Below are positions 52,685-63,100 of a stretch of 64,000 nt of DNA, in pieces. Under the pieces are notes generated by a model. That model worked only from the letters and a program-made list of their open reading frames with translations. It did no database searches and was not told the DNA's origin. The position numbers and the translations under genes are program-made. Every line of letters starts with the position of its first letter. Position 1 is the stretch's first letter. Source of the stretch: ECT2AJA-110-A sp035399845 (GTDB lineage: Bacteria; Planctomycetota; Phycisphaerae; UBA1845; UTPLA1); assembly GCA_035399845.1 (NCBI GenBank), contig DAOPJV010000033.1, forward strand, positions 1 through 64,000, in the 5' to 3' direction.

Positions 52685-54364
52685 TCAGGTCTTCGGGATG
52701 CACAGGCAGCTCGACGCAATCGGCGCGTCGGCGCCGGCCCAGACGGCGTTGAACCGTCGTTCGTAGTCGGCGGCTTCCCGAACATCGCCGCCCATGCGCC
52801 GGCAACGGCTCATGCCGTAGAGAGACCAGCCATTCTCCGGCCACTTCTTCAGATCCTCCTGGTAGACCTTCGCCGCCTCGTCATATCGATCCGCGCTCAT
52901 CAGGACAGCGCCGAGCGTGTGCCGGACCGGCTGAACCCACTCGGGCGGTTCCATGTAAACCAGCTTGTCTTCCAGCGCCGCCGCCTCTCGCAACGCCGCA
53001 ACGGATTCATCGATGCGCCCCTGCCGATAGGCGATCTCGCCATCGAGAAAATGATCGGCAATGGCGAGGATGTCGTGCGCCTTGTTGATCGCCATCATGG
53101 CGTCGGCCGGGACCGCGTCACGCTTCTGTCGGAACACGTCGCGTTCGCGCTGGGCTTCGGCGACCTGGCCCCTGGCGGCGTAGGCCACGGCGCGATTGAA
53201 ATGGTACATCGCTGTTGTGATCGGCAGATATTCGCCGGGCGGCGGCGCCGCGATCATGTCGTCCCAGCGTCCGAATCGCTTCAGGGCGTCGTATCGAGCG
53301 CCCATGTAGGGATCGACGAACGCGGCGTTCGCTCGCTTGTAGTCCTCGGGCATTGAATCAACAACGGCGATGGCCGTCTCTTCCGCCAGCGCGCTTCGTC
53401 CTGTCATCATGGACGCGAACGACAGCATGTGATGATTGTGAATCATGTAGAGGCGATAGAATTCCTGTTTGGGCGATATCTCTCGATACTCCGCGTCCAC
53501 GCGGATCGCCTTTTCATTCTGCTTCGCCGCCTCACGCCATCGCCCCGTCAACACGTAAATATGCGACGGCATGTGGAGCATGTGCCCTGACGCCGGCATC
53601 AGGTCCCGCAGACGATCCGCAGACGCCGTCGCCCGACCTGGCTGCGCCGCCTCGACGGCGTGGATGTAAAGGTGATTGGCGCCCGGATGGTTCGGGTTCA
53701 GTCGGAGCACACTCTCGAGCTGCGCGACAATCGACTCCGTGTCCCGCTTCGGCTTGCCATCCTGCGTCCAGAGGTCCCACGGATGCAGGTCCATCATGGC
53801 CTCGGCGTAGAGCGCGCCGATGTCGTCATCCTGCGGGTGTTTTTTCCAAAGCGCCGCCATCGCGTCGGCGTAGGCCTTGTCCAGGGCGGCGCGATCCGCC
53901 GGCGCCGGATTCGCATAACGCGCCGACAGCGCGTCGATCATGTCACGCTCCACCTGCGACACCGTTGGCCCGAGGAGCTTCGCCTTCTCCAGCGCCTCCC
54001 ATGCCGCCGTCGAACGCTCCGCCGGCATGATGGGATTGTTGATGTGCGGACCATTGCAGAGAGCGATGCCCCAGTACGCCATCGCGCAGTTGGGATCGTA
54101 CGTCGTCGCCTGCTGGAACGAACGAATCGCCTCGTCATGGTTAAAGGCGTAGGCCCAGTTGAGCCCCTGGTTGAAGTAACGCTGCGCCAGCGGCGCGCTG
54201 GTCGTGATCTTCCGCGAGTGAGGACCCATGCCGTGATAGAGCGGCGCGATATCGCCCCGCCGCTCGACAGTCAGGTGCGGATCTGCGCAACCGCCGATGG
54301 CGGGCGCCAGAAAAGCGAGCAAAAGGAGTGGGCGAATGGCGTACGAACAATGCGCAGGTTTCAT
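52685..54364 (-). CDS. TPR lipoprotein
   Basis: A 559-residue lipoprotein with lipobox IGGC (Cys near 23, signal LLLLAFLAPAIGGC). The body is helical with TPR-like repeats: YFNQGLNWAYAFNHDEAIRSFQQATTYDPNCAMAYWGIAL near the N-terminus, LNPNHPGANHLYIHAVEAA in the middle, and YDEAAKVYQEDLKKWPENGWSLYGM near the C-terminus. GGAGAG precedes ATG 54364; longer readings add a non-hydrophobic N-terminus. Proteins of this layout are frequent in planctomycetes and acidobacteria with unknown roles. Monocistronic. Confidence 0.84.
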   Translation of the reverse strand: MKPAHCSYAIRPLLLLAFLAPAIGGCADPHLTVERRGDIAPLYHGMGPHSRKITTSAPLAQRYFNQGLNWAYAFNHDEAIRSFQQATTYDPNCAMAYWGIALCNGPHINNPIMPAERSTAAWEALEKAKLLGPTVSQVERDMIDALSARYANPAPADRAALDKAYADAMAALWKKHPQDDDIGALYAEAMMDLHPWDLWTQDGKPKRDTESIVAQLESVLRLNPNHPGANHLYIHAVEAAQPGRATASADRLRDLMPASGHMLHMPSHIYVLTGRWREAAKQNEKAIRVDAEYREISPKQEFYRLYMIHNHHMLSFASMMTGRSALAEETAIAVVDSMPEDYKRANAAFVDPYMGARYDALKRFGRWDDMIAAPPPGEYLPITTAMYHFNRAVAYAARGQVAEAQRERDVFRQKRDAVPADAMMAINKAHDILAIADHFLDGEIAYRQGRIDESVAALREAAALEDKLVYMEPPEWVQPVRHTLGAVLMSADRYDEAAKVYQEDLKKWPENGWSLYGMSRCRRMGGDVREAADYERRFNAVWAGADAPIASSCLCIPKT

Positions 54365-54639
54365 GGCAAGTCTCTCCGAGTTGTCGGGCGTCATCGCCGC
54401 CAGCGGAGATAATCTCTGTTGGCGACGCATGCGAACGTCGTGGACATTCGCGTTCGCAGGACAGTGCGACATCCGTCGCCGCGATTCACGGAATCCGGCA
54501 AGATAACATCCGGATTTTCAGATTTTCTGGACCGACGATCTGACGTGACGGGGCATAAGCGCTGGCCCGGACGCCGACGCGCGGTCACGTGCGGTCCGAA
54601 ACCGCTTCCAATTTCGACCCATTCGTTCGAGTCGCGATC

Positions 54640-55590
54640 CTACGAATCGTGCTGGACTTCGTTCTCCACGAAGTCCATGTGGTCGATTTCGATCTTGATT
54701 TTGTCGCCGGGCTTCAGGAACTTGCCGAGCTCGGCGCCGCAGCCCGTGCCGACTGTTCCGCTGCCGAGGATGTCGCCCGGGTAGAAGGTGCGACTCGTGC
54801 TGGCGAAGGCGACCATCGATTCGAAGGAGTGCTGGACAGTGCCGTACCGGCCGTCGGTCCACTGCTCGCCATTCACGTAGGCCCGCATGCCGCAGGCGCC
54901 GAGATCGGGAATCTCGTCCTTCGTGACGAGGTACTTGCCCATCACGTTGCCGAAGTCCTTGCCCGGCGCCGGTCCCATGTTCACGGGCATCACAGCCGTC
55001 TGGCGCTCTCGGCTCGACAGATCGTTCAGCACGGTATAGCCGACGATCGCGTCCTTCGCCTCTTCAGGCGTGGCGTTGCGGACGATCTTTCCGATGACGC
55101 AGGCCATCTCGCATTCGTAGTCGATCTTGCCTTCGCCTTTCGGGAAGAAGGCCGTCATGCCGTCGCCGAGAAAGCTCGTGGCGTTCGAGTTGTAGTAGCA
55201 CGGCATCTCGTACCACTCAGGGACGATGAAGTCGAGACCGCGCTTCTTGCGCATCGTCATGACGTGCTGCTCGAATGCGTAGAAGTCGAGGTACTGGCTC
55301 GGCCGCAGAACGCACGGACCGAAGAACACGCTGGACGGATCGACGCCGCCGTCGGCGGAGAGACCTGTAAGTTCGTCACGAAACGCGGCCCACTCAGGAC
55401 TGCCGGCGATGGCCGCCGTGAGGACGCCGACATGCTGCGGATCGTTCAGGTTGTGACGCTTCGCCGCGCGATCGGTGATATCGACGATCCTGCCGCCAAT
55501 GAGGGCGCCGAGTCGGGCGCCGACAGGAAATCGCTTCTTCAGGTCGGCCGACCGTTCCTCGGCCGATGTGTAGAACTGACAGAGTTTCAT
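54640..55590 (-). CDS. fumarylacetoacetate hydrolase family protein
   Basis: A 316-residue FAH-domain enzyme. The metal-binding pattern is present: DFYAFEQHV, then EGKIDYECEMACVIGK with the two Glu, and DLSSRERQ with the Asp. The catalytic-site region NATPEEAKDAIVGYTVLND and the lid-like GKDFGNVMGKYLVTKDEIPD match bacterial fumarylacetoacetase-type enzymes better than small FAHD1-type ones. With the 4-hydroxyphenylpyruvate dioxygenase at 58393 it may serve tyrosine degradation, but 3 kb and several genes separate them. ATG 55590 is chosen; upstream reading enters the repeat array. Confidence 0.85.
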   Translation of the reverse strand: MKLCQFYTSAEERSADLKKRFPVGARLGALIGGRIVDITDRAAKRHNLNDPQHVGVLTAAIAGSPEWAAFRDELTGLSADGGVDPSSVFFGPCVLRPSQYLDFYAFEQHVMTMRKKRGLDFIVPEWYEMPCYYNSNATSFLGDGMTAFFPKGEGKIDYECEMACVIGKIVRNATPEEAKDAIVGYTVLNDLSSRERQTAVMPVNMGPAPGKDFGNVMGKYLVTKDEIPDLGACGMRAYVNGEQWTDGRYGTVQHSFESMVAFASTSRTFYPGDILGSGTVGTGCGAELGKFLKPGDKIKIEIDHMDFVENEVQHDS

Positions 55591-55695
55591 CGGATGCGTA
55601 TCCCTTCGTTCTGGCGTCTGTTGCTCAATCGTCCGTTGCGTCGCTCGCAGGGAGTGTAAACCAAACCCGCCGAATTGGTCCATTCGTGGCCCGCA

Positions 55696-56086
55696 GGGTG
55701 GCATGCTTGCCCCAAAAGGCAAGCATGAGAAGTCGAGAGGACGTTAGTCCGCGCTCGCATTGCTGAGCGCCCCGACCGCATCTCCATGCTCCCCTTGGAG
55801 CGGGAGCATGCCACCCCGCCGGCCGCGTCGGGTGGCATGCTTGCCCCAAAAAGGCAAGCATGAGAAGTCGCGACGACGTTAATCCTCGCTCGCATTGCTG
55901 AGCGCCGCGTCCGCGTCTACATGCTCCCCTTGGAGCGGGAGCATGCCACCCCGCCGGCCGCGTCGGGTGGCATGCTTGCCCCAAAAAGGCAAGCATGAGA
56001 AGTCGCGACGACGTTAATCCGCGCTCGCATTGCTGAGCGCCGCGACCGCGTCTACATGCTCCCCCTGGAGGGGGAGCATGCCACCC
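55696..56086. repeat. three tandem palindromic elements, period about 135 bp
   Basis: Units at 55696-55816, 55830-55951 and 55965-56086, separated by identical 13-base linkers CGCCGGCCGCGTC. Each begins GGGTGGCATGC and ends GCATGCCACCC (11-bp inverted ends). Inside are a 10-bp hairpin (CATGCTTGCC..GGCAAGCATG, A-rich loop), a GCTC..GAGC hairpin and a 9-bp hairpin (CATGCTCCC..GGGAGCATG). Because the period is 135 (a multiple of three), a minus-strand frame stays open across it; the resulting peptide repeats every 45 residues and is an artefact. The array lies between the FAH-family gene and a small membrane-protein gene. Its organisation resembles REP-type repetitive palindromes; no transposase is nearby. 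Confidence 0.88.
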
Positions 56087-56197
56087 GACGCGCGTCATCG
56101 CTCGCCGCCACGATTTGCCCGATCCCCGATTCTCGCGAGAATGCCAGACATGTTCTTTCCGGAAATCGCGACACCAACCCCAGGGGATCCAACCGCC

Positions 56198-56782
56198 ATG
56201 ACAGAGATCGAACAACTCCAGCAGCAGGTCGCCAAGCTTCAGCGCCGAATGACGATTGTCTGCAGTCTCGCGGGCATTGTCATGGCCGGCGGTCTCATCG
56301 CGGCGACGATGGGCATGGCGGGCGGCGCCCAGAACAACGCCCAGAACATCACGGCCTCGCGAATCGGCATCGTCGACAATCGCGGCAACGAGATCATGAC
56401 AATCGGCTCAACCACGGAGGGCATGGCGGGCATCTGGCTCAAGCGCGGTGGCGGCGCGAACCCGCTGCTGATCCAGCAGGCCGACAACACGGGCAATCTC
56501 TGGGCCCGCAGCTACAAGCTCGAGTCGACGGCGACGACGGAAGTCGCACAATTCGGCATCTCCTCGCAGGGACAGGCGGGCATGTGGATGATCCAGGGCA
56601 ATCGATCCTACAACTTCTTCCTGCAGACGCCGGACAACAACGTGAAGCTCTGGGCGCATGATTACTACGTGAAGCACAACAACGCAGTTCTCGCCTCACT
56701 TGGGACAAGCAACAACAACAAGGGCGGCGTCTGGCTCTACAACGGCAAGCAGTCGAAATGGGCGCTGGCGATCAACCCCTGA
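56198..56782 (+). CDS. membrane-anchored beta-rich protein
   Basis: A 194-residue protein: a short coiled coil (EIEQLQQQVAKLQRRM, residues 3-18), one membrane span (VCSLAGIVMAGGLIAATMGMAGG, about 21-43), then a beta-rich extracytoplasmic part with repeated Gly-rich strands (IGIVDNRGNEIMTIG, AGIWLKRGGG, AGMWMIQGN, GGVWLYNGK) about 25-30 residues apart. This is a layout seen in planctomycete exported proteins without assigned function. AGGGGA precedes the ATG by about 11 bases. The gene begins 112 bases after the repeat array. Confidence 0.68.
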   Translation: MTEIEQLQQQVAKLQRRMTIVCSLAGIVMAGGLIAATMGMAGGAQNNAQNITASRIGIVDNRGNEIMTIGSTTEGMAGIWLKRGGGANPLLIQQADNTGNLWARSYKLESTATTEVAQFGISSQGQAGMWMIQGNRSYNFFLQTPDNNVKLWAHDYYVKHNNAVLASLGTSNNNKGGVWLYNGKQSKWALAINP

Positions 56783-56873
56783 GTCGATTTGGTGATTTGG
56801 TGATCTGATGACGCGGCTCACCGCACTTTCGCCACGTCGAAGACGCCAGGTCGAGGGATCCATCCGCAAGTGA

Positions 56874-57410
56874 TCACGGGTTGTCCGCTGCGCACGCGGC
56901 GTCTTTTCCGATCGCGGACGGCGGCAGCTTCACGCGCCATCCTGTCCTGTTGAGGACCCACTGGGGATAGGTGTTGCTGTTGGGGCCCAGAATGTCGTAG
57001 TGATTCCGGCACGGGTAGGTCGGCGACGATTCGCGGATGAACCTGACGATCGGAGCGGCCTCGTCGCCGATCAATTCGGCGTGCACATAGGCGAAGCCGG
57101 CGCCGACATGACTCTCGGGCGCCAGGAGATTGCGCCGGATGTGCCCCCAGGGACCTCCCGCGTCCTGCCAGAGTTCCCAGCGTTCGAACGCCACGTCGTC
57201 CGCCGCCTTGATGACGAACCACGCGTGGGTCGCAAAGGGCCCCGCATAGGGAACGGGCGCACAGTACACGCGGACGACCGCCTGATCGCTTCCGCTCAAT
57301 TCGTCGAGTGACGCGTAACCGGACTGGTCCGGAACGGCCGCCGCCTGGCAGACGATCCGCAGCAGAAAGATCATATGAAACGCAAGAATCGCCATCAGCC
57401 CCTTGTACAT
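56874..57410 (-). CDS. DUF3750-like protein
   Basis: A 178-residue protein with an N-terminal membrane segment or signal peptide (LMAILAFHMIFLLRIVCQAAA). The middle has THAWFVIKAADD and FERWELWQDAG, and the C-terminus has GPNSNTYPQWVLNR and LPPSAIGKDA. These match the order of conserved elements of DUF3750 (HTWF, PGPNSNTF, LPxxAIGKD). Its Cys, His and Tyr could be catalytic, but the family is uncharacterised. GAGAGG precedes ATG 57410; ATG 57479 would add a soluble stretch. Divergent from the lipoprotein gene. Confidence 0.6.
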   Translation of the reverse strand: MYKGLMAILAFHMIFLLRIVCQAAAVPDQSGYASLDELSGSDQAVVRVYCAPVPYAGPFATHAWFVIKAADDVAFERWELWQDAGGPWGHIRRNLLAPESHVGAGFAYVHAELIGDEAAPIVRFIRESSPTYPCRNHYDILGPNSNTYPQWVLNRTGWRVKLPPSAIGKDAACAADNP

Positions 57411-57512
57411 GGATCCTCTCCCATCAACGCCACACTCCATCGTACACGCCAGGGCGCCGGGATTGGAGAAAATCGGCATTTGGCGGCGTGGCGCCGCCTT
57501 TCGCGATAGCCG

Positions 57513-57541
57513 TTGGCCGATTCAAATCGCGGCCGTTAGAC
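57513..57541 (+). promoter_or_regulatory. weak promoter of the lipoprotein gene
   Basis: TTGGCC (57513-57518), a 17-base spacer, TTAGAC (57536-57541, or TAGACT one base on). About 60 bases before the ATG. Both hexamers match only partly. Confidence 0.35.
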
Positions 57542-57600
57542 TCCCCCCGCATCGGGGCCGACACCGACTGGCAACAACATTCCCGAGAGAAGGACTCACG

Positions 57601-58368
57601 ATGAATCGCCACTTGTTCGTTGTCATGATTCTCATTGCCACGACCGGCGCCTGTGACAAGGCGGCGACACCACCTGAGACGTCATCCGACAACAGCGCGT
57701 CCGCCAAATCGACGGCGCCCGCCTCATCGGCGGATGCGTCACCGGAAACGACGGAGACCGCTCCGCCGGCGCAGGCCGACGAGGGTAAGGCGCAGCGAAT
57801 CGCCGTGCGTGAGTGTTTCGCCGCGTATCGCAAGGCGGTCCTGGACGCCGATGGCAAAGCCTCAGCGGATCTGGTCACGACGTCGACCCTCGACGTCTAC
57901 CAGAAGTACATGGATCACGCGATGACGTCGGACCGCAAGACGGTTGAAGCGCTGCCGCTCACGGATCGCCTGGTCGTGCTGTCGATCCGGCATCGCATCC
58001 CGACTGAAGACGCCCGAAAAATGAATGGTCGGCGGTTGTTCGAATACGGCGTTGAGAACGGCTGGATCGGCAAGAGTTCCGTCATCGGGACAAAGGTCAG
58101 GACTGTCGAAGTCGCGGATGGCCACGCCTCCGCCGCGATGATGGTCAACGGGCGCGAGGCGCCATTCCGTTTCCGCTTTGAACTGGAGGACGGCCAATGG
58201 CGATTCGATCTGACATCGATCATGACATTCGCCGACACGGCGTTCAAGGCCGCCGCCCAGCAGTCGGGTCAGGAGGAAAACGAATTCCTGAATACAATGC
58301 TGGAAGGCGTTTCGCGCAAGCCCGTGGCGGACAGCGTCTGGGAACCCATCGGCGAAACAGAGGGCTGA
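57601..58368 (+). CDS. lipoprotein of unknown function
   Basis: A 255-residue lipoprotein: signal peptide MNRHLFVVMILIATTGAC with lipobox TGAC (Cys18). A Ser/Thr/Ala/Pro-rich linker follows (about 20-62), then a compact domain (about 65-240) with IAVRECFAAYRKAVLDADGKASADLVT, resembling NTF2-like or SnoaL-like folds by its cone-type spacing; that comparison is only by eye. AGAGAAGGA precedes the ATG. It is convergent with the HPPD gene. Function unknown. Confidence 0.75.
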   Translation: MNRHLFVVMILIATTGACDKAATPPETSSDNSASAKSTAPASSADASPETTETAPPAQADEGKAQRIAVRECFAAYRKAVLDADGKASADLVTTSTLDVYQKYMDHAMTSDRKTVEALPLTDRLVVLSIRHRIPTEDARKMNGRRLFEYGVENGWIGKSSVIGTKVRTVEVADGHASAAMMVNGREAPFRFRFELEDGQWRFDLTSIMTFADTAFKAAAQQSGQEENEFLNTMLEGVSRKPVADSVWEPIGETEG

Positions 58369-58392
58369 TCGCCCCGCCATTCAGCGATTCGG

Positions 58393-59517
58393 CTACGCCC
58401 CGTTCTCTTTCGTCATCGCCTCGAACAGGGCCCGGAAGTTTCCTTCACCAAATCCCTTGGCGCCGCTTCGCTGGGTCAGTTCGATCACGAGCGGTCCGGC
58501 GTCCTCGTGTTGTTCGGACTGATCGCGACAGAAGGCCTGAAGAAGGTGCCCCGTCGCATCGCCATCCAGCAGAATGTTGCGTTGGGCGAGTTCCTCAACG
58601 GGCGTCGTGAACCCCTTGATCCCCTGCGAAGCCACGCGCTTCGGCAGATCAGCGTAATAGGCGGGCGGCATGGGCAGCAGAGAGACATCCGCGTCGAGGG
58701 CGACGTCCACCGCCGTCAGGATGTCACTCACATTAAATGCAAAGTGATGCACGCCCGGACCGCGATTGGCGTCGAGGCAGGCGTTGACCTGTGACGCGTG
58801 GTACCGTGGCCGTAACGGTTCATTCGTCGCCAGCTTCACGCCGCTGGTCTCATCCCACATGACCACGGACTTCAGACCCGTGCCGACACCGGGGCGAATG
58901 TCCTCCGTGTGGAAGGACACATCCCAGAATCGCTCGAAGCCGAGCACATGCTCGAAGAAGGCGAGGACGGGCATCATCGTGCGGACATTCGCCGTGAGAT
59001 GGTCGAGACCAACGAGGCCGGCCGGATTGTGGGCCTTGTCGAAATTCCCCGCTGGCTCCATGCCGGGCATGAGGTTCGAATCGACATCGTCGTGCTGCAC
59101 AAACGCAAAGTTGACAATGCCCAGCGGCGTTGCGATAAGCGTTTCCCGCCAGGTGGAGTTGTCAAACTTCTCGAGGCTGACGGTCCCCGTCGGCGTGGCG
59201 TGGCGCTCGATGAGCATCGTTTCCGCCTGATTGGCGTCCTCGACGCGAAACCGCACGGTCGAAATGCCCTCTGGATGGCGTTCGAGATAATTGCGAATTT
59301 CCGATCCGCCGTGGATCGCCTCGGCCAGAACGATGCGAATATCGCCGCATCGGAGCAGACGCCGGCGCGTTCCCGTCGCCTCCACGTGCCGACCCGTTGT
59401 TGAGGCGACGAGTTGAAAACCGAATCCACGCGTCAGAAATGACAGCCAGGGCTCGGCCCGCCGAACGGCCAGCTCAAGACTGTGAATCCCCAGGATGCCA
59501 AGCGTCGCCCTCGCCAT
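58393..59517 (-). CDS. hppD: 4-hydroxyphenylpyruvate dioxygenase
   Basis: Converts 4-hydroxyphenylpyruvate to homogentisate in tyrosine degradation. The 374-residue protein has two VOC modules. Fe ligands: His173 in LDHLTANV, His258 in GVHHFAF and Glu346 in PLVIELTQR; the C-terminal GAKGFGEGNFRALFEA is diagnostic. GAAGGAG precedes the ATG. A hydroxymandelate synthase (same fold) is less likely given the C-terminal signature and lack of phenylglycine genes. Together with the FAH-family gene at 54640 it suggests aromatic amino acid catabolism; homogentisate dioxygenase is not in the window. Confidence 0.92.
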   Translation of the reverse strand: MARATLGILGIHSLELAVRRAEPWLSFLTRGFGFQLVASTTGRHVEATGTRRRLLRCGDIRIVLAEAIHGGSEIRNYLERHPEGISTVRFRVEDANQAETMLIERHATPTGTVSLEKFDNSTWRETLIATPLGIVNFAFVQHDDVDSNLMPGMEPAGNFDKAHNPAGLVGLDHLTANVRTMMPVLAFFEHVLGFERFWDVSFHTEDIRPGVGTGLKSVVMWDETSGVKLATNEPLRPRYHASQVNACLDANRGPGVHHFAFNVSDILTAVDVALDADVSLLPMPPAYYADLPKRVASQGIKGFTTPVEELAQRNILLDGDATGHLLQAFCRDQSEQHEDAGPLVIELTQRSGAKGFGEGNFRALFEAMTKENGA

Positions 59518-59687
59518 GATCGCACTCCTTCGCGCCGCAGGCGGCGGCCTTACGTCTCAGATGCCGACGATTCTATCGGTTGCGAAGAGCCGGGTCGAGA
59601 TTGAAGTCCGCAGAGGCCGTGACGCCCCCGTCATCGAACGCGGTCGAAAGAAATCACAGCTCGCGCCGTCGACGACTCTCGAGGCGG

Positions 59688-60056
59688 CTAATCAAAAGCG
59701 CCGAACACGGCGAACAGAATAATGCAGGCGACGGCGCCGAAGATGAGAAGAAGAAGTCCATCCGTCACAAAATGATCCGTGGCCTTATTTGAGAACCCTT
59801 CCCTGGCGGCGAAGGCCGACGCAAGATCGTCGAGGCCTTCCAGCAGCGACGGATCCGAGGACTCATCCGGCGCCGAAGAAGCGACTGCGCCCACCGACGG
59901 ACGCTCCGTGAGGCGGATCGGCGCGCCGCTCTGAGCATCAAATCGAGGCCGCATCGCTCCGCTGACTGACTCATCGACATAACGACACGGCGCCCCGCAT
60001 CGCCCGCAGAAGAGAGACGGATCGCCGATCTGAGATCCACAGTTCGCACACTGCAT
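59688..60056 (-). CDS. small zinc-ribbon protein with one membrane span
   Basis: A 122-residue protein: N-terminal zinc ribbon CANCGSQIGDPSLFCGRCG (Cys3, 6, 17, 20), a linker of about 70 residues, then one C-terminal membrane span (LLLLIFGAVACIILFAVFGAF). It is monocistronic; nothing nearby suggests a partner. Function unknown; such tail-anchored ribbons are common and may bind nucleic acid or metal. Confidence 0.72.
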   Translation of the reverse strand: MQCANCGSQIGDPSLFCGRCGAPCRYVDESVSGAMRPRFDAQSGAPIRLTERPSVGAVASSAPDESSDPSLLEGLDDLASAFAAREGFSNKATDHFVTDGLLLLIFGAVACIILFAVFGAFD

Positions 60057-60131
60057 GGTGGCCCTTCCATGTGTGACCCGACAACTGACGGATGATTATC
60101 TCCGACGCGTCTTCGGCGTTCAAGTAACGTG

Positions 60132-63100
60132 TCAGCCGCCCAGACCCGGAATGACTCCGCCCAGGCCCTTCTTCTTCTCCTTCTTTCCGCCCTTGCCGCC
60201 CGCGTCCTTCTTCCCGTCCTTGCCGCCACTCTTGTCGTCTTTGCCGCCGCCCAACAGGCCCTTCAGGGCGTCGCCGGCGCCCTTCTCGGTCGTGCGTTTG
60301 ATCGCCTCCTTGATCAGGGCGTCCGTGGCGACCTTTGAAAGTTCCAGCTTCGGATTCTCACGTGTCCCCGCAATCGGAATATCGATTCGTGAGCCTGTCA
60401 GCACTTCGGCGTATTGCGCGACGGGTCCCTTCACGCCGAGCCGTTGCAGCAGCTCCGGGCGCACGGGGACCGACACGACGAGGTCCACAGTATCGTTCAA
60501 TCCCACGGACCCGCGGAATCGCAGGTCAAAGTCGTACGGGAAAATCATCGCGAAGTTCTCATAGTGAATGCGCCCGTCGTGGACGTTGAAGTCGGCGCCC
60601 TCGAGGCCCACGGAGATCTTCTCGCCTGTTGTCGTGGCGAGCCCCAGTTTGATCAATTCGCCGAGAACGCCGCCGGGTTCGACCTTGGCATTCTTCAGTT
60701 CGAGCTTGCCGCCACCACCACCGTCACTGGGACGTTCGCCCATCGGAAGTTCTAGGTTGTTGAACGTCAGGTTGACGGCGCCTTCCGCTGAGACAATGTG
60801 ATAAAAGACGGGATTGATTCGGCTGAGCAGCTCCCGCGAGAGCTCAGGCGTGAACTTGACGCCATCCAGCGTGGCGACGCGGCCGGGGATACGCAGCGTC
60901 GATGAGGCGAGATCGTAACGCGACGACAGATTCACGCGGCCCTGTGCGGCGCCGATGGTTGTCGGCGCAACGATGAACTCGCCCTTCTCCACTTTCATGT
61001 CGATCTTCGCCTGCGTCAGATCGATGCCGACGATATTCGCGGCGTCCCACGTGACGGCGACGGCGCCGTTGGCGGCGCGATACGGCGGCGTATCACCCTT
61101 CCGATTGAGCGGTCCCGACAACGCAATCTGGCTGCGGCTCGTCCCGCGCACGCTGACGAGCTTTGCGGACGAAGGACTGAGCTCGGCAAGCAGTTTCGTG
61201 AGCGCGGCCCACTCCGTGCTGTATTCACCCTTGAGATCTGCAACGGCGTCGGAATCGTAGCGATCGATCGAGCCCGCCAGCTGGGCGCTCAGAAGCCCCG
61301 ACGACAGCCGATTGGTTCCCAGCCGGATCGCCTTCTGTTTCGGATCAACAGACGCGTCCAGTTTCACATCGACGCGATCCTCGCGCACGGCGCCCGCCCC
61401 TTCGCCAATCTCCAGCTGCGAGACGCCACCATCGGCGACCAGCTGGAATCCACTGGCCGACTGGCGAATATCGCCATCAAGCTTCAGCCGCCCCTTGAGG
61501 GCCGGCGGCTTTTCACTGTTGTTGAATTGCGCCAGCGCCGCAAACACGCCCTGCAGATCCGCGTCGGCCTTGATCGCGCCGCTGGCGTTTTCTCCCGACG
61601 CCAGATCAATGTTCGCGTCCGTGATGTTGACTGTCGCCTCCTGGCTCGCGAGCGACGCCAGGGCGATGCTGAGTTTCTCGCCGCCATTTCGCCAGGCGAC
61701 ATCCTTCCAGTTCACATCCAGCTTGTCGCGCAGCACTGGGCGGGAATCGGCCGTCAGCCGCGTCGCCGAGAGCTTGCCCGATGTGTCGATGTTGTTCGCA
61801 TCCCCTCGAACTTTGAGATCGCCCGCAATCTGACCGCGGAATCGTTTCAGATCCGGGGCCCCGAGCGCGTCCGCCCGATTCGCCAGGAAACTCAGGTCGC
61901 CGCGATCGATCCTCAGGTCGGCGTCAAACGACCTGGACGCGATGTCGAACGAACCGGCGCCCGACATGACGATCTGCTGGTCGAGGTCAACCCGCACTGA
62001 CTGCGCCTGGTAACGCGTGGGCGCATTTCCGTCGAGGTCAAGTCGGCCTGACTGCGCGATCGCGGCCTGATTCAGATCAAAGGACTTCGCGCCGGAACGA
62101 ACCCTGACCCCCGATGCGTTGACATTGGCGTCAATCGCGACGCCTTTTTCGCCTTCGCGTTTCACCGCAAGCGTTCCCTCGAGCAATCCGGCCATGTCCG
62201 CGCTTCCGAGATCGACGAACGGTCCCAGGTCTCGCCTGGCGCCCGAAAGATCGCCGTTGAAGCGGCAGGTCAGCGCTTTGGGCGTCCCGGACGCGTCGAT
62301 GGCGCCAAAGCCGGCGTCCACCTTGAGCTGCTCGACATTCAGGCCCACGCCGTCATCGACCCGGGCGTTGAGCTGAAGCCGCATCGGCGCCACAGGCGCG
62401 TCGCCCCCTTCGCGCGACACGTTGGCGTCCGTCAGTTTCGCAACAGCGGCAACACTCGGCGCGTCGCCGCCACGAATATCAATGCGCTCCACTTCCAGCA
62501 CACCTGATCGGACAACCTGCCCGGGCTGCAACTCAAGCACGCCCGGCAGCGCGCGATCGACCTGGGCGAGATCGAGGCGCGAGGTCGCCGAGAGTTCGAA
62601 TGCGGGAAGCTTCAGGGACTTACCGCCCAGCAGGGCCGCCACCAGATCGTCAGCGGACACACTCGGCGCCGCCTGGTCGGTATCCACTTTCAGTTCGACG
62701 TTGGTGTCGCCGGGCGTTCCCTTGAGGGCGACAACGCCGTCGAGACGCGTTCCCTTCAGGTTGAAATCGCCGTTGAGCGTCATCTCGAGTGGCGCGCCGT
62801 TCGCATTCGCCACCTGGAGCCCCGAAACTTGCGCGGCGACGACGGCGCTGGAGGCGGCCGGCTTGAAATCCGCATCGACCGTCAGGGTTCCGCGCCCGGC
62901 GATTTGTCGATCGGGCGCCAGCATCGCCAATAGTGGTCCCAGTTCGCATTCGCCATTGGTGGCGACGCGAAGCTTGCCACTGGCGTTGCAGACATTCAGC
63001 TCGCCATCCTGCGTCAGGTTGTCAACGTTCGCCTCCGCCGTGACAGCGCCGCCGGGCATGTTGAACGCCAGCGAGCCCCTGATCGCGTTGAGCGAATCGA

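Noticed and set aside
55696..56086. CRISPR array
   Set aside because: Repeats are over 120 bp with 13-base identical linkers; there are no short repeats with unique spacers and no cas genes.
55625..56215. Open frame of 196 codons on the minus strand with 45-residue repeats
   Set aside because: It is the translation of the palindromic repeat array, whose 135-bp period keeps one frame open. The peptide is low complexity and has no ribosome binding site.
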